From assembly GCF_900156255.1 (NCBI RefSeq), contig NZ_FTMK01000008.1:1-64000 (forward strand): a stretch of 64,000 nucleotides of DNA, written 5' to 3'. Under the pieces are notes generated by a model. The model searched no databases. It worked only from the letters and a program-made list of their open reading frames with translations, and had not been told where the DNA came from. The stretch comes from Paracoccus thiocyanatus (GTDB taxonomy: Bacteria > Pseudomonadota > Alphaproteobacteria > Rhodobacterales > Rhodobacteraceae). Made by a program: the position numbers and the translations under genes. Shown here piece by piece: positions 17,359-27,075 of this stretch; the stretch's first letter is position 1; each line of letters begins with the position of its first letter.

Positions 17359-17382
17359 GCGCGCGGCCCCGTTGCCGCGCGC
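17359..17382 (+). terminator. GC-rich hairpin after lysS, possible terminator
   Basis: GCGCGCGGC (17359-17367) and GCCGCGCGC (17374-17382) form a perfect 9-bp stem around a 6-nt loop. There is no T-run, so it would need Rho or work as a 3' end stabiliser. Confidence 0.4.
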
Positions 17383-17388
17383 GCATGG

Positions 17389-17404
17389 TTAAGGATCGGT
17401 TAAC
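17389..17404 (+). promoter_or_regulatory. Perfect CtrA box upstream of the beta-helix gene
   Basis: TTAAGGATCGGTTAAC is an exact match to the CtrA consensus TTAA-N7-TTAAC. It lies 77 bp before the preferred ATG (17481) of the beta-helix gene, immediately after the hairpin that follows lysS. CtrA is the alphaproteobacterial master response regulator that controls motility and gene-transfer-agent production in the Rhodobacterales. Confidence 0.7.
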
Positions 17405-17480
17405 GCGGCATTGCCAAATTCCTGCTGGACCGCGCGGGCAACAATCGCCCCGCATGTTCGAGAAACAGGAGAGTATTGGC

Positions 17481-19775
17481 ATGACCATCGCGATTATCGG
17501 CAACCAGTCGTTGATGCCGCGCGCCTTCCGGCTGGGCCTGGGTCAGTGGTCCCGGACCGATGGCCGCGCGGGGTCGCCGACCTGGGCGGGGGCGGCGAAC
17601 GCGGCCATCGTCCCCGCGGACGAGGATTTCGGCAGTTGCCTGGAAATCCTCAAGCAGGAAAGCGTCACCTCGATCCGCTACATGCAGCGTACGCCGGTCA
17701 ATCCGGGCAGCTATCTGCGCGTCTCGGCGCGGGTCAAGGCCATCGCCGGCAACCTGCCGCAGGTCCGCATCGCCGCCTTTGCCGGCAATGCCGCCGGCAA
17801 CAACGTGGCGGGCGTGCCGCAGACAGGCCCCTCGGTCACGCTGCCTGGCTATGGCCAGGTGGTCGAGGTCGCGGCCATCGTCGGCACCGGCCGGCGCGAC
17901 GGCGTCGACATGGCCTGGGGACGCGCCGCCACCTTCGGGCATTTCGGACTGGACCTGACCGGCGACAACAACGGCTCGATCCGTATCGAAAGCATCGTGA
18001 TCGAGGACGTGACCGCAGCCTTCGTGCCTGGGATGCTGGACTGGGTCGATGTGCGCGATTTCGGCGCCATGGGCGACGGGACCACCGACGACCGCGGCGC
18101 CTTCATCGCCGCCGACCAGGCCGCTGCGGGACGCCAGATCCTGGTCCCCGAGGGCAGCTATCGCATCGGCTCGGACCTTAGCCTGGCCGCGGCGGTGCGT
18201 TTCGTCGGCACCCTGACCATGCCGCGCAATGCGCGGCTGGCGCTGACCCGCAGCTTCGACTTTCCGACCTATGCCGCCGCCTTTGGCGACGAGACCGAGG
18301 GGATGAAGCGCACGCTTCAGGCGCTGCTGGGCTTTACCGACCATGCGGTGCTGGACCTGTGCGGCCGCAACGTGCATCTGGTCGAGCCGATCAGCATTTC
18401 GGCCGCGGTGCCGGGCATGACCAGCTTTGCCAACCGCCGGGTGATCGCCAATGGCCAGGTCAGCATCGTGCCGGGGCCGGCTTGGGACACGCGGGTGGTC
18501 ACATCCGCCGCGACCTATGACCCGGCGCAGGCGGCAACGCTGTCGGGCGTCGCCAATATCGCCAATATCGAACTGGGCGCGCGCGTCAGCGGCAACGGCG
18601 TGGGGCGCGAGGTCTATGTGCTGGCCCGCAACCTGGGCGCCGGCACGCTGACCTTGTCGCAGCCGCTTTATGGCGGGGCAGGGACGCGAAACTACACGTT
18701 CAGCCGCTATCGCTATGCCTTCGATTTCTCGGACATGGAGCATCTTAGCCGCTTCAACTTCGACGATGTCGAGTTCCTGCTGGAGGGCAATGCCAGCGGC
18801 GTCATGCTGGCCCAGACCGGCAACATGAACTGTTTCCGCGACTGCTATTTCACCCGGCCCAGGGATCGCGGCATCACCTCGATCGGCACGGCCTGCCAGG
18901 GGATGCTGGTGGACCGCTGCGAGTTCCTGTCCAACGAGATGGGCGACCTGGCGCAGAACCGCACCACCGTCGCGCTGAACGTCAACAACAACGACAGCAA
19001 GATCCGCCACAGCCGCTTTATCCGCTTCGCGCATTTCGCGGTGATGAATGGCGGCGGCCACATGATCGAGGGAAACCACTGGTTCCAGGGCGACAATGCC
19101 CAGAACGGCGTGCGCTTCGGCGGGCTGGTGCTGACCCAGACCAATGTGCAGGCGACCGTGACCGGCAATTACATCGACAATTGCTCGATCGAATGGACGA
19201 ACGAGCATGACCCCTATCCGAATTTCGACGGCGGCGAATATTCCTTTGGCGGGCTGACTATTACCGGAAATACCTTCCTGGCCTCGAATACGACGCCGGG
19301 ATTTACCTGGCTGGCGGTCAAGCCCTATGGCAGCGGGCATTTCATCCACGGCCTGGCGGTGATGGGCAACGTCTTCAAGTCGCTCAACAACAAGATCACC
19401 CGGATCGAAAGGGTGGACACCAGCTTTGCCGACCTGAACTATCAGCGGATGCGCAACATCCAGTTCCAGGGCAACATGTTCAATGGCGTGGATACCTATG
19501 TCGCCAATCCGGTCGACATCTCGCACAGCCAGGCCAGCGCCTCGAACCGCTGGCTGGTGACGGTAAGCCAGGCGCTGCCCTTCAACGGCTGGGTGCGCAA
19601 CGTCCAGTCGATCATCGCCACCAGCCAGATCACCACGGCCGCCAACGCCCGCGTGTCCGAGATGCCCTGGGTGCAGACCGCGCTGGGCGCGACCCGGCAG
19701 CAGGTGGCGCTGAACTGGGGCTCGGCGGTGCGCGGCTCGGTCAGCTTGCGGTTGCGCATGGACAATCCCGACTGA
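17481..19775 (+). CDS. Large right-handed beta-helix protein, pectate-lyase-3/GH28-related
   Basis: 764 residues from ATG 17481, preceded by CAGGAGA; an in-frame ATG at 17454 is possible. Residues 1-~180 look like a beta-rich jelly-roll (..SVTSIRYMQRTPVNPGSYLR..). Near residue 195, VDVRDFGAMGDGTTDDRGAF is the pectate lyase superfamily entry motif seen in phage tailspikes and polysaccharide lyases; beta-helix rungs follow (NNDSKIRHSRFIRF, MIEGNHWFQGDN, TITGNTF). There is no signal peptide or TM segment, so export would need type I secretion, lysis or a particle. The CtrA box upstream suggests cell-cycle or motility/GTA-linked expression. Substrate unknown. Confidence 0.7.
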   Translation: MTIAIIGNQSLMPRAFRLGLGQWSRTDGRAGSPTWAGAANAAIVPADEDFGSCLEILKQESVTSIRYMQRTPVNPGSYLRVSARVKAIAGNLPQVRIAAFAGNAAGNNVAGVPQTGPSVTLPGYGQVVEVAAIVGTGRRDGVDMAWGRAATFGHFGLDLTGDNNGSIRIESIVIEDVTAAFVPGMLDWVDVRDFGAMGDGTTDDRGAFIAADQAAAGRQILVPEGSYRIGSDLSLAAAVRFVGTLTMPRNARLALTRSFDFPTYAAAFGDETEGMKRTLQALLGFTDHAVLDLCGRNVHLVEPISISAAVPGMTSFANRRVIANGQVSIVPGPAWDTRVVTSAATYDPAQAATLSGVANIANIELGARVSGNGVGREVYVLARNLGAGTLTLSQPLYGGAGTRNYTFSRYRYAFDFSDMEHLSRFNFDDVEFLLEGNASGVMLAQTGNMNCFRDCYFTRPRDRGITSIGTACQGMLVDRCEFLSNEMGDLAQNRTTVALNVNNNDSKIRHSRFIRFAHFAVMNGGGHMIEGNHWFQGDNAQNGVRFGGLVLTQTNVQATVTGNYIDNCSIEWTNEHDPYPNFDGGEYSFGGLTITGNTFLASNTTPGFTWLAVKPYGSGHFIHGLAVMGNVFKSLNNKITRIERVDTSFADLNYQRMRNIQFQGNMFNGVDTYVANPVDISHSQASASNRWLVTVSQALPFNGWVRNVQSIIATSQITTAANARVSEMPWVQTALGATRQQVALNWGSAVRGSVSLRLRMDNPD

Positions 19776-19800
19776 CGCCTGCCCCATGCGCCTGCCCGTG

Positions 19801-19829
19801 CCCCCGGCGGATCAGTCCGCCGGGGGTTT
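19801..19829 (+). terminator. Terminator of the beta-helix gene, overlapping the end of the HugZ-like gene
   Basis: A perfect 11-bp stem, CCCCCGGCGGA (19801-19811) with TCCGCCGGGGG (19816-19826), loop TCAG, then TTT. The right arm codes for the last residues of the convergent HugZ-like protein. Confidence 0.6.
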
Positions 19830-20297
19830 CAGCATGTCGGCCGCGGTCAGCCGGAAGGCCTGGCCGAAACCGGCATTCAGCAGGCCCGAAACCGGCTCGA
19901 TGCGCCAGAAGCGGAAATCAGGCAGGTCCAGATAGACCCTGGCCTTGGGATCGCGAAGCAGCCAGCGGGCGCTGCGGTCCTTGTCGCGCGGGGCGGGGAT
20001 GGCGCGGCCCAGGATCGACAGGCGGGCATGGGTCATGGCGTCGCCCTTGGCGGCATCGGCGGCGATCAGCAGCCCGGCGCGCGGGTCCGCCCCCAGCGCG
20101 CGGCTATGCGCAGCCAGCCCCGACAGCAGCGCCAGCGGCGCGCCATCCGCATCGGTTTGCAGCGCGATGCGCGTGACAAGGGGGGCGCCCGTTTCGGGGT
20201 CCAGCGTGCCCAGGCTGGCATGGCGCGCGCCTGCCAGCAATTGCCGGGCCAGGGCGCGGGCTTCGTCGGTGGTTTCGCGAATCGGGTCGATCTTCAT
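19812..20297 (-). CDS. HugZ-family / pyridoxamine-5'-phosphate-oxidase-like protein
   Basis: 161 residues from ATG 20297 (MKIDPIRETTDEARALARQL). The split-barrel flavin-binding domain shows HASLGTLDPETGAPLVTRIA, then ALLSGLAAHSRAL, typical of the HugZ/PPOX-like group. Relatives bind heme or FMN and some degrade heme or serve in iron supply; the exact substrate cannot be told from sequence. The C-terminal heme-binding extension of true HugZ is missing, as the protein ends right after the barrel (DFRFWRIEPVSGLLNAGFG). It is convergent with the beta-helix gene and divergent from cobU. Confidence 0.75.
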   Translation of the reverse strand: MKIDPIRETTDEARALARQLLAGARHASLGTLDPETGAPLVTRIALQTDADGAPLALLSGLAAHSRALGADPRAGLLIAADAAKGDAMTHARLSILGRAIPAPRDKDRSARWLLRDPKARVYLDLPDFRFWRIEPVSGLLNAGFGQAFRLTAADMLKPPAD

Positions 20298-20405
20298 GGC
20301 CCCATGCTGTGCCGCCGCCCGCCCGGCAGGCAAGCCGAAACCCGTTGGGCGGCAGCGGCGTTTTTCCGGCTTTCACCGCGCCCGCCCTTGTGAAACAAGA
20401 CGGCC

Positions 20406-20939
20406 ATGAACAGCCAGCCGCGCATCACCCTGGTCACGGGCGGCGCCCGTTCGGGCAAGTCCGCTTTGGCCGAAACCCTGGCCGCCCGGCATCCGGGCCC
20501 GCGCCTCTATATCGCCACGGCCCAGGCCTGGGACGACGAAATGACGCAGCGGATCGGCCTGCACCGCGACCGCCGCGGCGCGGCCTGGCAAACGGTCGAA
20601 GAACCCCTGGACCTGGCGGGGGCGCTGCGGCGCACCGACGGGCAGGGGGTGCGGCTGGTCGATTGCCTGACGCTGTGGCTGTCCAACCTGATGGCCGCCG
20701 GGGACAAGCCCGCGCAGCAGGTTCCGGCGCTTTGCGAGGCGCTTGGGGCGCAGCAAAGCCCGGTGGTGCTGGTGACGAACGAATTGGGGCTGGGCATCGT
20801 GCCCGAAAACGCGCTGGCCCGCCGCTTTCGCGACGAACATGGCTGGATGAACCAGGCCGCCGCCGCCGCCGCCGACGAGGTCTGGATGGCCGTCAGCGGC
20901 CTGCCCCTGTGCCTGAAACCGCAACGAGGGATACCGTGA
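20406..20939 (+). CDS. cobU: Adenosylcobinamide kinase/adenosylcobinamide-phosphate guanylyltransferase
   Basis: 177 residues. The P-loop GGARSGKSALAE is at the N-terminus, with VDCLTLWLSNLM and VTNELGLGIVPEN as further family marks. The bifunctional enzyme (CobP in alphaproteobacterial naming) phosphorylates adenosylcobinamide and then attaches GMP. It is first in a tight run with cobT and cobS, the nucleotide loop assembly steps of cobalamin synthesis. The stop overlaps the cobT GTG start. No cobalamin riboswitch is seen in the short upstream gap. Confidence 0.93.
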   Translation: MNSQPRITLVTGGARSGKSALAETLAARHPGPRLYIATAQAWDDEMTQRIGLHRDRRGAAWQTVEEPLDLAGALRRTDGQGVRLVDCLTLWLSNLMAAGDKPAQQVPALCEALGAQQSPVVLVTNELGLGIVPENALARRFRDEHGWMNQAAAAAADEVWMAVSGLPLCLKPQRGIP

Positions 20940-21892
20940 AAGAGTTCGATCAAACCGCCGCCCAAGCCGCCCGCGACCGCCAGGACCAGTTGACCAAGCC
21001 CCCCGGCTCGCTGGGCCGGCTTGAGGAACTGGCGGTGTTCATGGCCGGCTGGCAGGGGCGTGAACGCCCGGTGATCGGGCGCGCGCAGGCGCTGGTCTTT
21101 GCCGGCAATCACGGCGTCACCGCGCAGGGCGTGAACCCCTTTCCGGTCGAGGTGACGGCCCGGATGGTCGAGAATTTCCAGAACGGCGGCGCGGCGATCA
21201 ACCAGCTTTGCCGGCTGGCGGGGGCCGAGTTGCAGGTGATCGCGCTGGATCTCGACCGGCCGACCGGCGACTTTACCCAAGGCATGGCGATGGAGGTGGC
21301 CGATCTGGTCGCGGCTATCCAGACCGGCAAGGACGCGGTGGACGGCCAGGCCGACGTGATCGTGCTGGGCGAGATGGGGATCGGCAATTCCACGGTCGCG
21401 GCGACCCTGGCGGCGGCGACCTTTGGCGGCACGGCCGAGGATTGGGTCGGCCCCGGCACCGGCGCCGACGACGACACGCTGGCGCGCAAGCGCCGCGCCG
21501 TCGAGGCAGGGCTTGCGCGGCACAAGGGCGCGGCGACGGCGGCCTCGATCCTGGGCGCTTATGGCGGGCGCGAACAGGCGGCGATCTGCGGCGCGGTGAT
21601 CCGCGCGCGCGAACTGGGCATCCCGGTGATCCTGGACGGGTTCATCTGCTCGGCGGCCGCCGGGGTGCTGCTGGTCAACGACCGCCAGGCGCTGGACCAT
21701 TGCCTGATCGGCCATGCCAGCGCCGAGCCGGGCCACCGCCGCCTGATCGCGGCCATGGGGAAAAACCCGGTGGTGACGCTGGACATGCGGCTGGGCGAGG
21801 GCTCGGGCGCGGCAGTCGCGCTTCTGGTCCTGCGCGCGGCGCTGGAATGCCATAACGGCATGGCGACCTTTGCCGAGGCTGGGATTGGCTAG
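20936..21892 (+). CDS. cobT: Nicotinate-nucleotide-dimethylbenzimidazole phosphoribosyltransferase
   Basis: 318 residues from GTG 20936, which overlaps the cobU stop. The frame stays open far upstream across cobU, but only the part from VKEFDQTAAQAARDRQ on matches CobT. Conserved blocks are LTKPPGSLGRLEELA, FAGNHGVTAQGVNPFP, and LGEMGIGNSTVAATL; a conserved Glu (family E317) lies in the C-terminal LDMRLGEGSGAAVAL region. It activates dimethylbenzimidazole to alpha-ribazole phosphate, the lower ligand of B12. (CobU in Pseudomonas naming.). Confidence 0.93.
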   Translation: MKEFDQTAAQAARDRQDQLTKPPGSLGRLEELAVFMAGWQGRERPVIGRAQALVFAGNHGVTAQGVNPFPVEVTARMVENFQNGGAAINQLCRLAGAELQVIALDLDRPTGDFTQGMAMEVADLVAAIQTGKDAVDGQADVIVLGEMGIGNSTVAATLAAATFGGTAEDWVGPGTGADDDTLARKRRAVEAGLARHKGAATAASILGAYGGREQAAICGAVIRARELGIPVILDGFICSAAAGVLLVNDRQALDHCLIGHASAEPGHRRLIAAMGKNPVVTLDMRLGEGSGAAVALLVLRAALECHNGMATFAEAGIG

Positions 21893-22652
21893 GGTCTGGG
21901 CACAGGCGGCGCTGGCGCTGGTCTGGCTGACCCGGCTGCCACTGGGCCGGTTCCTGCCCGCCGCGCCGCCGCCTCTGGCGCAGGCGGCCTGGGCCTTTCC
22001 GCTGGCGGGGCTGGTCGTCGGGCTGGCCGGGGCTGCGGTGCTGGCCCTGGGCGTCCTGACCGGATTGCCCGCCGCGGGTGCGGCGCTGCTGGCGGTCGGC
22101 GCCACGATCCTGGCGACCGGCGGGCTGCACGAGGACGGGCTGGCCGACCTTGCCGACGGCACGGGCGGCGCGACGCGCGAAAAGCGGCTGGAGATCATGC
22201 GCGATTCCCGGATCGGCAGCTATGGCGTGCTGGCGCTGGTCCTGGCGGTCGGGCTGCGCGCGGCCGTCATCGCGGCGCTGTTCGGCCAACCCTGGCTGGC
22301 CGCGGCGGGGATGGTGGGCCTGGCCGCGGCATCGCGGGCCGGGATGGCGGCGGGGCTGCGGCTGATGCCGCCGGCGCGGGCCGGGGGGCTGGGCCATGCG
22401 GCCGGGCGGCCGTCGCGGGCGGGGACGGCCTGGGCGCTGGCCCTGGGCGCGGCGGCGCTGGCCTGGCCGGCGCTGTGCCTGCCGCATCCGGTCACGGGCT
22501 GGCTTGCGCTGGCCGCGGCCGTGGCGGCGGCGCAGCTTTGGCTGGCGCGCGGCGCCATGCGCGGGCTTGGCGGACAGACCGGCGACGTGCTGGGCGCCAT
22601 GCAGCAGACAGGAGAGCTGGCCGGGCTGGTGGCGCTGGTGGCGCTGGCCTAG
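21885..22652 (+). CDS. cobS: Adenosylcobinamide-GDP ribazoletransferase (cobalamin synthase)
   Basis: 255 residues from TTG 21885, which has GAGG 7-8 nt upstream and overlaps the cobT stop; a TTG at 21870 in the same frame is an alternative. Integral membrane protein with about six helices. The signature TGGLHEDGLADLADG near residue 78 is the acidic metal-binding motif of cobalamin synthase, followed by KRLEIMRDSRIGSYG. It joins adenosylcobinamide-GDP with alpha-ribazole (CobV in Pseudomonas naming). Last gene of the cob run. Confidence 0.9.
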   Translation: MARVWAQAALALVWLTRLPLGRFLPAAPPPLAQAAWAFPLAGLVVGLAGAAVLALGVLTGLPAAGAALLAVGATILATGGLHEDGLADLADGTGGATREKRLEIMRDSRIGSYGVLALVLAVGLRAAVIAALFGQPWLAAAGMVGLAAASRAGMAAGLRLMPPARAGGLGHAAGRPSRAGTAWALALGAAALAWPALCLPHPVTGWLALAAAVAAAQLWLARGAMRGLGGQTGDVLGAMQQTGELAGLVALVALA

Positions 22653-22677
22653 CGTCGCGACGTCGCGTCGCTTTTTC
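22651..22677 (+). terminator. Intrinsic terminator after cobS
   Basis: A near-perfect 22-bp palindrome from 22651 to 22672 (AGCGTCGCG / CGCGTCGCT around ACGT, one T-T mismatch) followed by TTTTT. It begins at the cobS stop codon. Confidence 0.6.
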
Positions 22678-22706
22678 TTGACGGGTTCGGGCGGCTAACT
22701 CATACG
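22678..22706 (+). promoter_or_regulatory. Possible sigma-70 promoter of the TRAP transporter operon
   Basis: TTGACG (22678-22683), 17-bp spacer, CATACG (22701-22706). The -35 is good, the -10 weak, as is common in Rhodobacterales. It directly follows the cobS terminator and precedes the DctQ gene by about 50 bp. Confidence 0.35.
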
Positions 22707-22753
22707 GGACGCCCACAGCGACAGGTCTGGGATCAGGTCAAGGAGGTTTCCAC

Positions 22754-23377
22754 ATGGGCGCCCTGCTGGGGCTTTCTCGCGGCATTGATCGCGTCAACTC
22801 GGCCATCGGCCGAAGCGCAAGCTGGCTGATCCTTGCCGCGGTGCTGGTCAGTGCCGGGAACGCCATCATCCGCAAGGCGCTGAGCGTTTCGTCGAATGCC
22901 TGGCTGGAACTGCAATGGTATCTTTACGGCGCGGCCTTCCTGGGTGCTGCCGCCTATACGCTGCGGGAAAACGAGCATATCCGCATCGACATCCTTTATG
23001 GCATCTGGTCGCGCCGGCGCCAGCACTGGATCGACCTTATCGGGCATGTCTTCTTCCTGATGCCTTTCACGGCGGTGATGCTGTGGTATCTCTATCCTTG
23101 GGCCATGCGCTCGTGGCAAAGCGGCGAGGGGTCGACCAATGCCGGCGGCCTGGTCCTGTGGCCGGCCAAGATGCTGCTGCTGGCGGGCTTTGCCATGCTG
23201 TTCTTGCAGGGCATTTCCGAAATCATCAAGAAAATCGCGGTCATGCGCGGGCTGATCGACGATCCGGCCCCCTTCGTTCCGGCCCATGACGCGGCGGCGC
23301 AGGAAAGCCGCATCCTGGTGCGCGACATGAGCGCCGAACCCGCGGACGACGACCGGGGCGGAGAGACGCGCAAATGA
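22754..23377 (+). CDS. TRAP transporter small permease (DctQ/TakQ-type)
   Basis: 207 residues with four TM helices (about 20-45, 55-75, 95-120, 130-155) and the DctQ marks ELQWYLYGAAFLGAAAYTL and ENEHIRIDILY. It forms the membrane part of a tripartite transporter with the large subunit, whose start overlaps its stop by 4 bp. A charged cytoplasmic tail of ~40 residues follows the last helix. A spaced AGGAGG lies upstream of the ATG. The partner binding protein is the TakP-like gene on the opposite strand. Confidence 0.9.
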   Translation: MGALLGLSRGIDRVNSAIGRSASWLILAAVLVSAGNAIIRKALSVSSNAWLELQWYLYGAAFLGAAAYTLRENEHIRIDILYGIWSRRRQHWIDLIGHVFFLMPFTAVMLWYLYPWAMRSWQSGEGSTNAGGLVLWPAKMLLLAGFAMLFLQGISEIIKKIAVMRGLIDDPAPFVPAHDAAAQESRILVRDMSAEPADDDRGGETRK

Positions 23378-25176
23378 TGATCTTCATCGCGCAGAACATG
23401 GCGCCGATCATGTTCGCCTCGCTGGTGGTGTTTTTGCTTTTCGGCTATCCGGTGGCTTTTGCGCTGGCGGCCAACGGGCTTTTCTTCTTTGTCATCGGCG
23501 TCGAGCTGGCGCCGCTGTCGGGGGGCGTCATCAGCCTGGACTGGCCGCTGCTGGGCACGCTTCCCAACCGCATGTGGCAGCAGATGTCCAACGACACCAT
23601 GCTGGCCATTCCCTTTTTTACCTTCATGGGCATCGTGCTGGAGAAATCCGGCATGGCCGAGGATCTTTTGGATACGATAGGCCAGCTTTTCGGCCCGATC
23701 CGCGGCGGGCTGGCCTATGCGGTGATCCTGGTCGGTGCGCTGCTGGCCGCGACGACGGGGGTTGTCGCCGCCTCGGTCATCGCCATGGGGCTGATCTCGC
23801 TGCCGATCATGCTGCGCTATGGCTATGACCGCCGGGTGGCCAGTGGGGTGATCGCCAGTTCGGGGACATTGGCGCAGATCGTCCCGCCCTCGCTGGTGCT
23901 GATCGTGCTGGCCGACCAGCTGACGGTCGATATCGGCTCGATCTATGCGGGGGCGTTGCTGCCATCGCTGGTCCTGGCGGGCAGCTACGCGGCTTTCGTC
24001 TTTGTGCTGTCGCTGGTGCGGCCCGATTTCGTCCCCGCCCTGCCGCCGCAGGCGCGGACGCTGGGCTCGGGCGTGGCCTCGTTGCTGGTGGTGGTGGCGA
24101 TTGCCGGGGTTGCGGCTTTTGCGGCCTTCCGTTGGCTGCACCCGATGATCGGCAGCGATGCAGACATCCTGGGCGTGATGCTGGGGGCGGCCCTGGCCTA
24201 TGTGCTGGCGCTGGCCGACCGCTATCTGAAACTGGGGCTGATGTCGCATCTGGCCCAGCAGGTGGTGATCGTGCTGATCCCGCCGCTGGCGCTGATCTTC
24301 CTGGTGCTGGGCACGATCTTCCTGGGCATCGCCGCCCCGACCGAGGGCGGGGCCATGGGCGCGGCCGGCGCGCTGATCCTGGCCATCGCCAAGAAGCGCA
24401 TGACCTGGAGCCTGTTGCGGCAGGCGCTGGAGAACACCGCGCGGCTTTCGGCCTTTGTGATGTTCATCATCATGGGTGCGCGCGTGTTTTCGCTGACCTT
24501 CTATGGCGTGAACGGCCATCTGTGGATCGAGCATCTGCTGGTTTCCCTGCCGGGCGGCGAGATGGGCTTTGTCTTCTTCGTGTCGGTGCTGGTGTTTTTC
24601 CTGGCGTTCTTCCTGGATTACTTCGAACTGGCCTTTATCATCGTGCCCTTGCTGGTGATGCCGGCCAAGGCCATTGGCATCGACCTGGTGTGGTTCGGGG
24701 TCATCCTGGCGCTGGTCATGCAGACGTCGTTCATGCACCCGCCCTTTGGTTTCTCGCTGCATTTCCTGCGCTCGGTCGCGCCGCGCCGGCCCTATGCCGA
24801 CAGCGTGACGGGGCGGCAGATGCAGCCCGTGACCACCGGCCAGATCTATGCCGGGGCGATCCCCTTCATGCTGATCCAGTTGGCGATGGCGGTGGCGGTG
24901 GCCTTGTTCCCGTCCCTGGTCACGGATGCGAAACCCGAACGCCCGGCGGCCCAGACCAGCTTCGAATTGCCCAGCCTGGGCGGCACCCTGCCGCCGCCTG
25001 GCCCGCCTGCCGGCTTGGGCGCGCCTGCCGGCTTGGACGCGCCTGCGGGCTTGGGCGACGTGACGGGCGGCTTGCCCGGCCTTGCCGCGCCGCCGGGATT
25101 GGCACCCACGGTTCAGCCCCCCGCCCCGGCGATCGCGCCGGCGGGCGAGTTGCCGGGGCTGGATCCCCCGACCTGA
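23374..25176 (+). CDS. TRAP transporter large permease (DctM/TakM-type) with a Pro-Ala-Gly-Leu repeat tail
   Basis: 600 residues, longer than the ~430 of ordinary DctM. About 12-14 TM helices; conserved DctM segments include FPLFTFMG-like IPFFTFMGIVLEKSGMAEDL, GVVAASVIAMGLISLPIML, and SGTLAQIVPPSLVLIVL. The last ~70 residues are hydrophilic and rich in Pro, Gly, Ala and Leu, with three PAGLxx repeats from an 18-nt tandem repeat. It couples substrate import to the sodium gradient. The long form matches large subunits that work with TakP-type binding proteins. Confidence 0.88.
   Translation: MMIFIAQNMAPIMFASLVVFLLFGYPVAFALAANGLFFFVIGVELAPLSGGVISLDWPLLGTLPNRMWQQMSNDTMLAIPFFTFMGIVLEKSGMAEDLLDTIGQLFGPIRGGLAYAVILVGALLAATTGVVAASVIAMGLISLPIMLRYGYDRRVASGVIASSGTLAQIVPPSLVLIVLADQLTVDIGSIYAGALLPSLVLAGSYAAFVFVLSLVRPDFVPALPPQARTLGSGVASLLVVVAIAGVAAFAAFRWLHPMIGSDADILGVMLGAALAYVLALADRYLKLGLMSHLAQQVVIVLIPPLALIFLVLGTIFLGIAAPTEGGAMGAAGALILAIAKKRMTWSLLRQALENTARLSAFVMFIIMGARVFSLTFYGVNGHLWIEHLLVSLPGGEMGFVFFVSVLVFFLAFFLDYFELAFIIVPLLVMPAKAIGIDLVWFGVILALVMQTSFMHPPFGFSLHFLRSVAPRRPYADSVTGRQMQPVTTGQIYAGAIPFMLIQLAMAVAVALFPSLVTDAKPERPAAQTSFELPSLGGTLPPPGPPAGLGAPAGLDAPAGLGDVTGGLPGLAAPPGLAPTVQPPAPAIAPAGELPGLDPPT
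25005..25058 (+). repeat. Three tandem 18-nt repeats inside the DctM gene
   Basis: Units start at 25005, 25023 and 25041 (GCCTGCCGGCTTGGGCGC and two variants with 1-3 changes). They keep the frame and encode PAGLGA, PAGLDA and PAGLGD in the C-terminal tail. Confidence 0.75.
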
Positions 25177-25180
25177 CAAA

Positions 25181-25208
25181 AAAGGCCCCCGGTTGTCCGG
25201 GGGCCTTT
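25181..25208. terminator. Bidirectional terminator between DctM and TakP-like genes
   Basis: A perfect 12-bp stem, AAAGGCCCCCGG (25181-25192) with CCGGGGGCCTTT (25197-25208), loop TTGT. A/T ends on both sides make it work for both convergent transcripts. Confidence 0.85.
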
Positions 25209-25239
25209 GCCTTGGTCCTGATCGTCCGCCGGGCAGGCG

Positions 25240-26578
<1,339 letters not shown>

Positions 26579-26610
26579 GACAGCGGTCCGGGGCTTTGGG
26601 GGAACAAGGG

Positions 26611-27075
26611 ATGCGCTGTCCTTTCTGTGGAAATGTCGATACGCAGGTCAAGGATTCGCGTCCGGCCGAAGACAACGTGGCCATCCGCCGCCGCCGGTTC
26701 TGCCCGGCCTGCGGCGGGCGCTTCACCACCTATGAGCGGGTACAGTTGCGCGATCTGGTGGTGGTCAAGTCCAGCGGCCGGCGCGAGAATTTCGACCGGA
26801 CCAAGCTGGAACGCTCGATCCGCATCGCCATGCAGAAGCGGCCGATCGACCCCGAGCGCATCGACCAGATGATTTCCGGGATCGTGCGGCGGCTGGAAAG
26901 CATGGGCGATACCGACATTCCGTCAAAGGTCATCGGCGAGATCGTGATGGAGACGCTGGCGCGGATCGACGCCGTCGCCTATGTCCGCTTTGCCAGCGTT
27001 TACAAGAATTTCCAGGCGGCGGACGATTTCGACAAATTCGTCTCGGAATTGCGGCCGGGCCTGGTCGAAGAGTGA
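26611..27075 (+). CDS. nrdR: Transcriptional repressor NrdR
   Basis: 154 residues from ATG 26611 (MRCPFCGN). A zinc ribbon of CxxC pairs (CPFCG and CPACG) is followed by FTTYERVQ and an ATP-cone domain (residues ~45-140: [20 protein letters not shown]). It represses ribonucleotide reductase genes when dATP is high. The stop overlaps the GTG start of ribD, a linkage widely kept in bacteria. The mature protein has the usual family length. Confidence 0.95.
   Translation: MRCPFCGNVDTQVKDSRPAEDNVAIRRRRFCPACGGRFTTYERVQLRDLVVVKSSGRRENFDRTKLERSIRIAMQKRPIDPERIDQMISGIVRRLESMGDTDIPSKVIGEIVMETLARIDAVAYVRFASVYKNFQAADDFDKFVSELRPGLVEE

Noticed and set aside
17400..19787. A 795-codon minus-strand frame opposite the beta-helix gene
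   Set aside because: The plus strand has a motif-bearing protein with ribosome site; the minus frame has no recognisable domain.
20334..20405. A cobalamin riboswitch before cobU
   Set aside because: The gap is only ~110 bp to the neighbouring start and has no B12-box sequence.
20309..21892. A single 527-residue protein fusing a cobU-region frame to CobT
   Set aside because: The first ~209 residues are an out-of-frame reading of cobU. CobT begins at GTG 20936, coupled to the cobU stop.
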